Source: Nocardiopsis_B sediminis
GTDB taxonomy: Bacteria > Actinomycetota > Actinomycetes > Streptosporangiales > Streptosporangiaceae
DNA length: 64,000 nt
Assembly: GCF_042650565.1 (NCBI RefSeq)
Contig: NZ_JBHSBH010000013.1
Span: 62,001-126,000 of the forward strand
Direction of reading: 5' to 3'
Under the pieces are notes generated by a model, which was not told the origin of the DNA, did no database searches, and saw nothing but the letters and a program-made list of their open reading frames with translations. Positions 63,604 to 64,000 of the stretch are shown piece after piece. Numbering within the stretch: the stretch's first letter is position 1; each line of letters begins with the position of its first letter. A program made the position numbers and the translations under genes.

Positions 63604-64000
63604 TCAGCCGGCCGCGGACGGAGCGGCCTTCTTGTCACCGGAGGTGTCCGCCTCGGAGTCGTCGCCGGCCGGGTCCGCCGTATCGGCGGCGGCACCCGCG
63701 GCCTCGCCGTCGCCCTGCGGGGCGGCCTCGGCGCCGCCGTCGACGCGCATCAGCTCGTCCATGTTGATGGAGTTCGGGTTGTCGAGCACGTGCGCCAGCC
63801 GCTCACGGTCGAGGTCGCCGGTCCAGCGGGCGATCACCAGCGTGCCCACACCGTTGCCGATGAGGTTGGTCAGCGCGCGCGCCTCGGACATGAACCGGTC
63901 GATGCCGACGATCAGCGCGATGCCCGCCAGCGGGATGACGCTGTCGAACGCGGCCAGCGACGCCGCCAGCGTCACCAGCCCGGCGCCGCTCACGCCCGCC
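63604..64000 (-). CDS. dctA: DctA-type dicarboxylate/proton symporter, C-terminal end (partial)
   Basis: About 132 codons visible; the gene continues past the right edge. The sequence GLVTLAASLAAFDSVIPLAG, ALIVGIDRFMSEARALTNLI and GNGVGTLVIARWTGDLDRER is the last helix/hairpin region of DAACS family C4-dicarboxylate transporters (SEARALTNLIGN is the marker). An acidic, Ala/Gly/Asp-rich cytoplasmic tail of about 55 residues follows, longer than in E. coli DctA. Likely imports succinate, fumarate or malate. Confidence 0.88.
   Translation of the reverse strand, partial: AGVSGAGLVTLAASLAAFDSVIPLAGIALIVGIDRFMSEARALTNLIGNGVGTLVIARWTGDLDRERLAHVLDNPNSINMDELMRVDGGAEAAPQGDGEAAGAAADTADPAGDDSEADTSGDKKAAPSAAG

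Overview
This 64 kb window is chromosomal DNA of a very GC-rich actinomycete. The high GC, GTG/TTG starts, PurS/PurL/PurQ split FGAM synthase, HspR/HAIR-controlled dnaK operon, EtfD-type Fe-S protein and many actinobacterial DUF families fit a Nocardiopsis/Streptomonospora-like member of the Streptosporangiales. The family-level placement is inference. No rRNA, tRNA, CRISPR array, insertion sequence or prophage was seen. Two runs of N (30956-30960 in dnaK and 52703-52717 at the end of yidC) are assembly gaps.

Layout. 1-7.3 kb: the end of a xylulokinase-like gene, small proteins, a baeRF/Vms1-like protein, then a leftward purine cluster (purS, an RsbW-type kinase, purQ, a membrane protein, purL). 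7.5-12.2 kb: a SigR-like ECF sigma factor with no adjacent anti-sigma gene, then a 2-oxoacid dehydrogenase operon (E1alpha, E1beta, E2). 12.2-21 kb: DUF418 protein/TetR pair, PrsW protease, GntR-MFS pair and an FadE-type acyl-CoA dehydrogenase. 21.2-25.6 kb: an Rpn-like PD-(D/E)XK protein followed by an overlapping gene that encodes only a copy of its C-terminal domain, then a PepSY membrane protein with a His-rich loop and an Uma2 protein. 25.8-32.9 kb: the chaperone operon dnaK-grpE-dnaJ-hspR-clpB behind a HAIR operator. 33.2-38.7 kb: etfD, gamma-carbonic anhydrase, a DivIVA-domain coiled-coil protein and a GNAT enzyme. 38.7-45 kb: an MFS exporter with a divergent TetR regulator, an NlpC/P60 hydrolase, a LuxI-type acyl-homoserine-lactone synthase homologue, a beta-propeller lipoprotein and a YigZ/IMPACT protein. 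45.3-50.6 kb: a complete leftward polyol PTS operon (DeoR regulator, EIICB, EIIA, Zn-dehydrogenase, 1-phosphofructokinase, HPr). 50.7-54.5 kb: a SufR-like regulator with a DUF3291 protein, a SodC-like lipoprotein lacking recognisable zinc ligands, and YidC with DUF6412. 54.9-60.1 kb: mutA-mutB-meaB. 60.4-64 kb: a STAS anti-anti-sigma factor, methyltransferase, GNAT and NUDIX enzymes, a snapalysin-type protease and the end of a DctA-type symporter.

How the genes connect. The acyl-CoA dehydrogenase, EtfD and methylmalonyl-CoA mutase operon are all parts of fatty-acid or propionate oxidation. The RsbW-type kinase and the STAS protein belong to the partner-switching class that controls alternative sigma factors.

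Most noteworthy are the LuxI homologue, which keeps all eight family-invariant residues and has a 20-bp inverted repeat upstream, and the Rpn-like gene with its separate C-terminal-domain partner, which recalls the Rpn/RpnS toxin-antitoxin arrangement.
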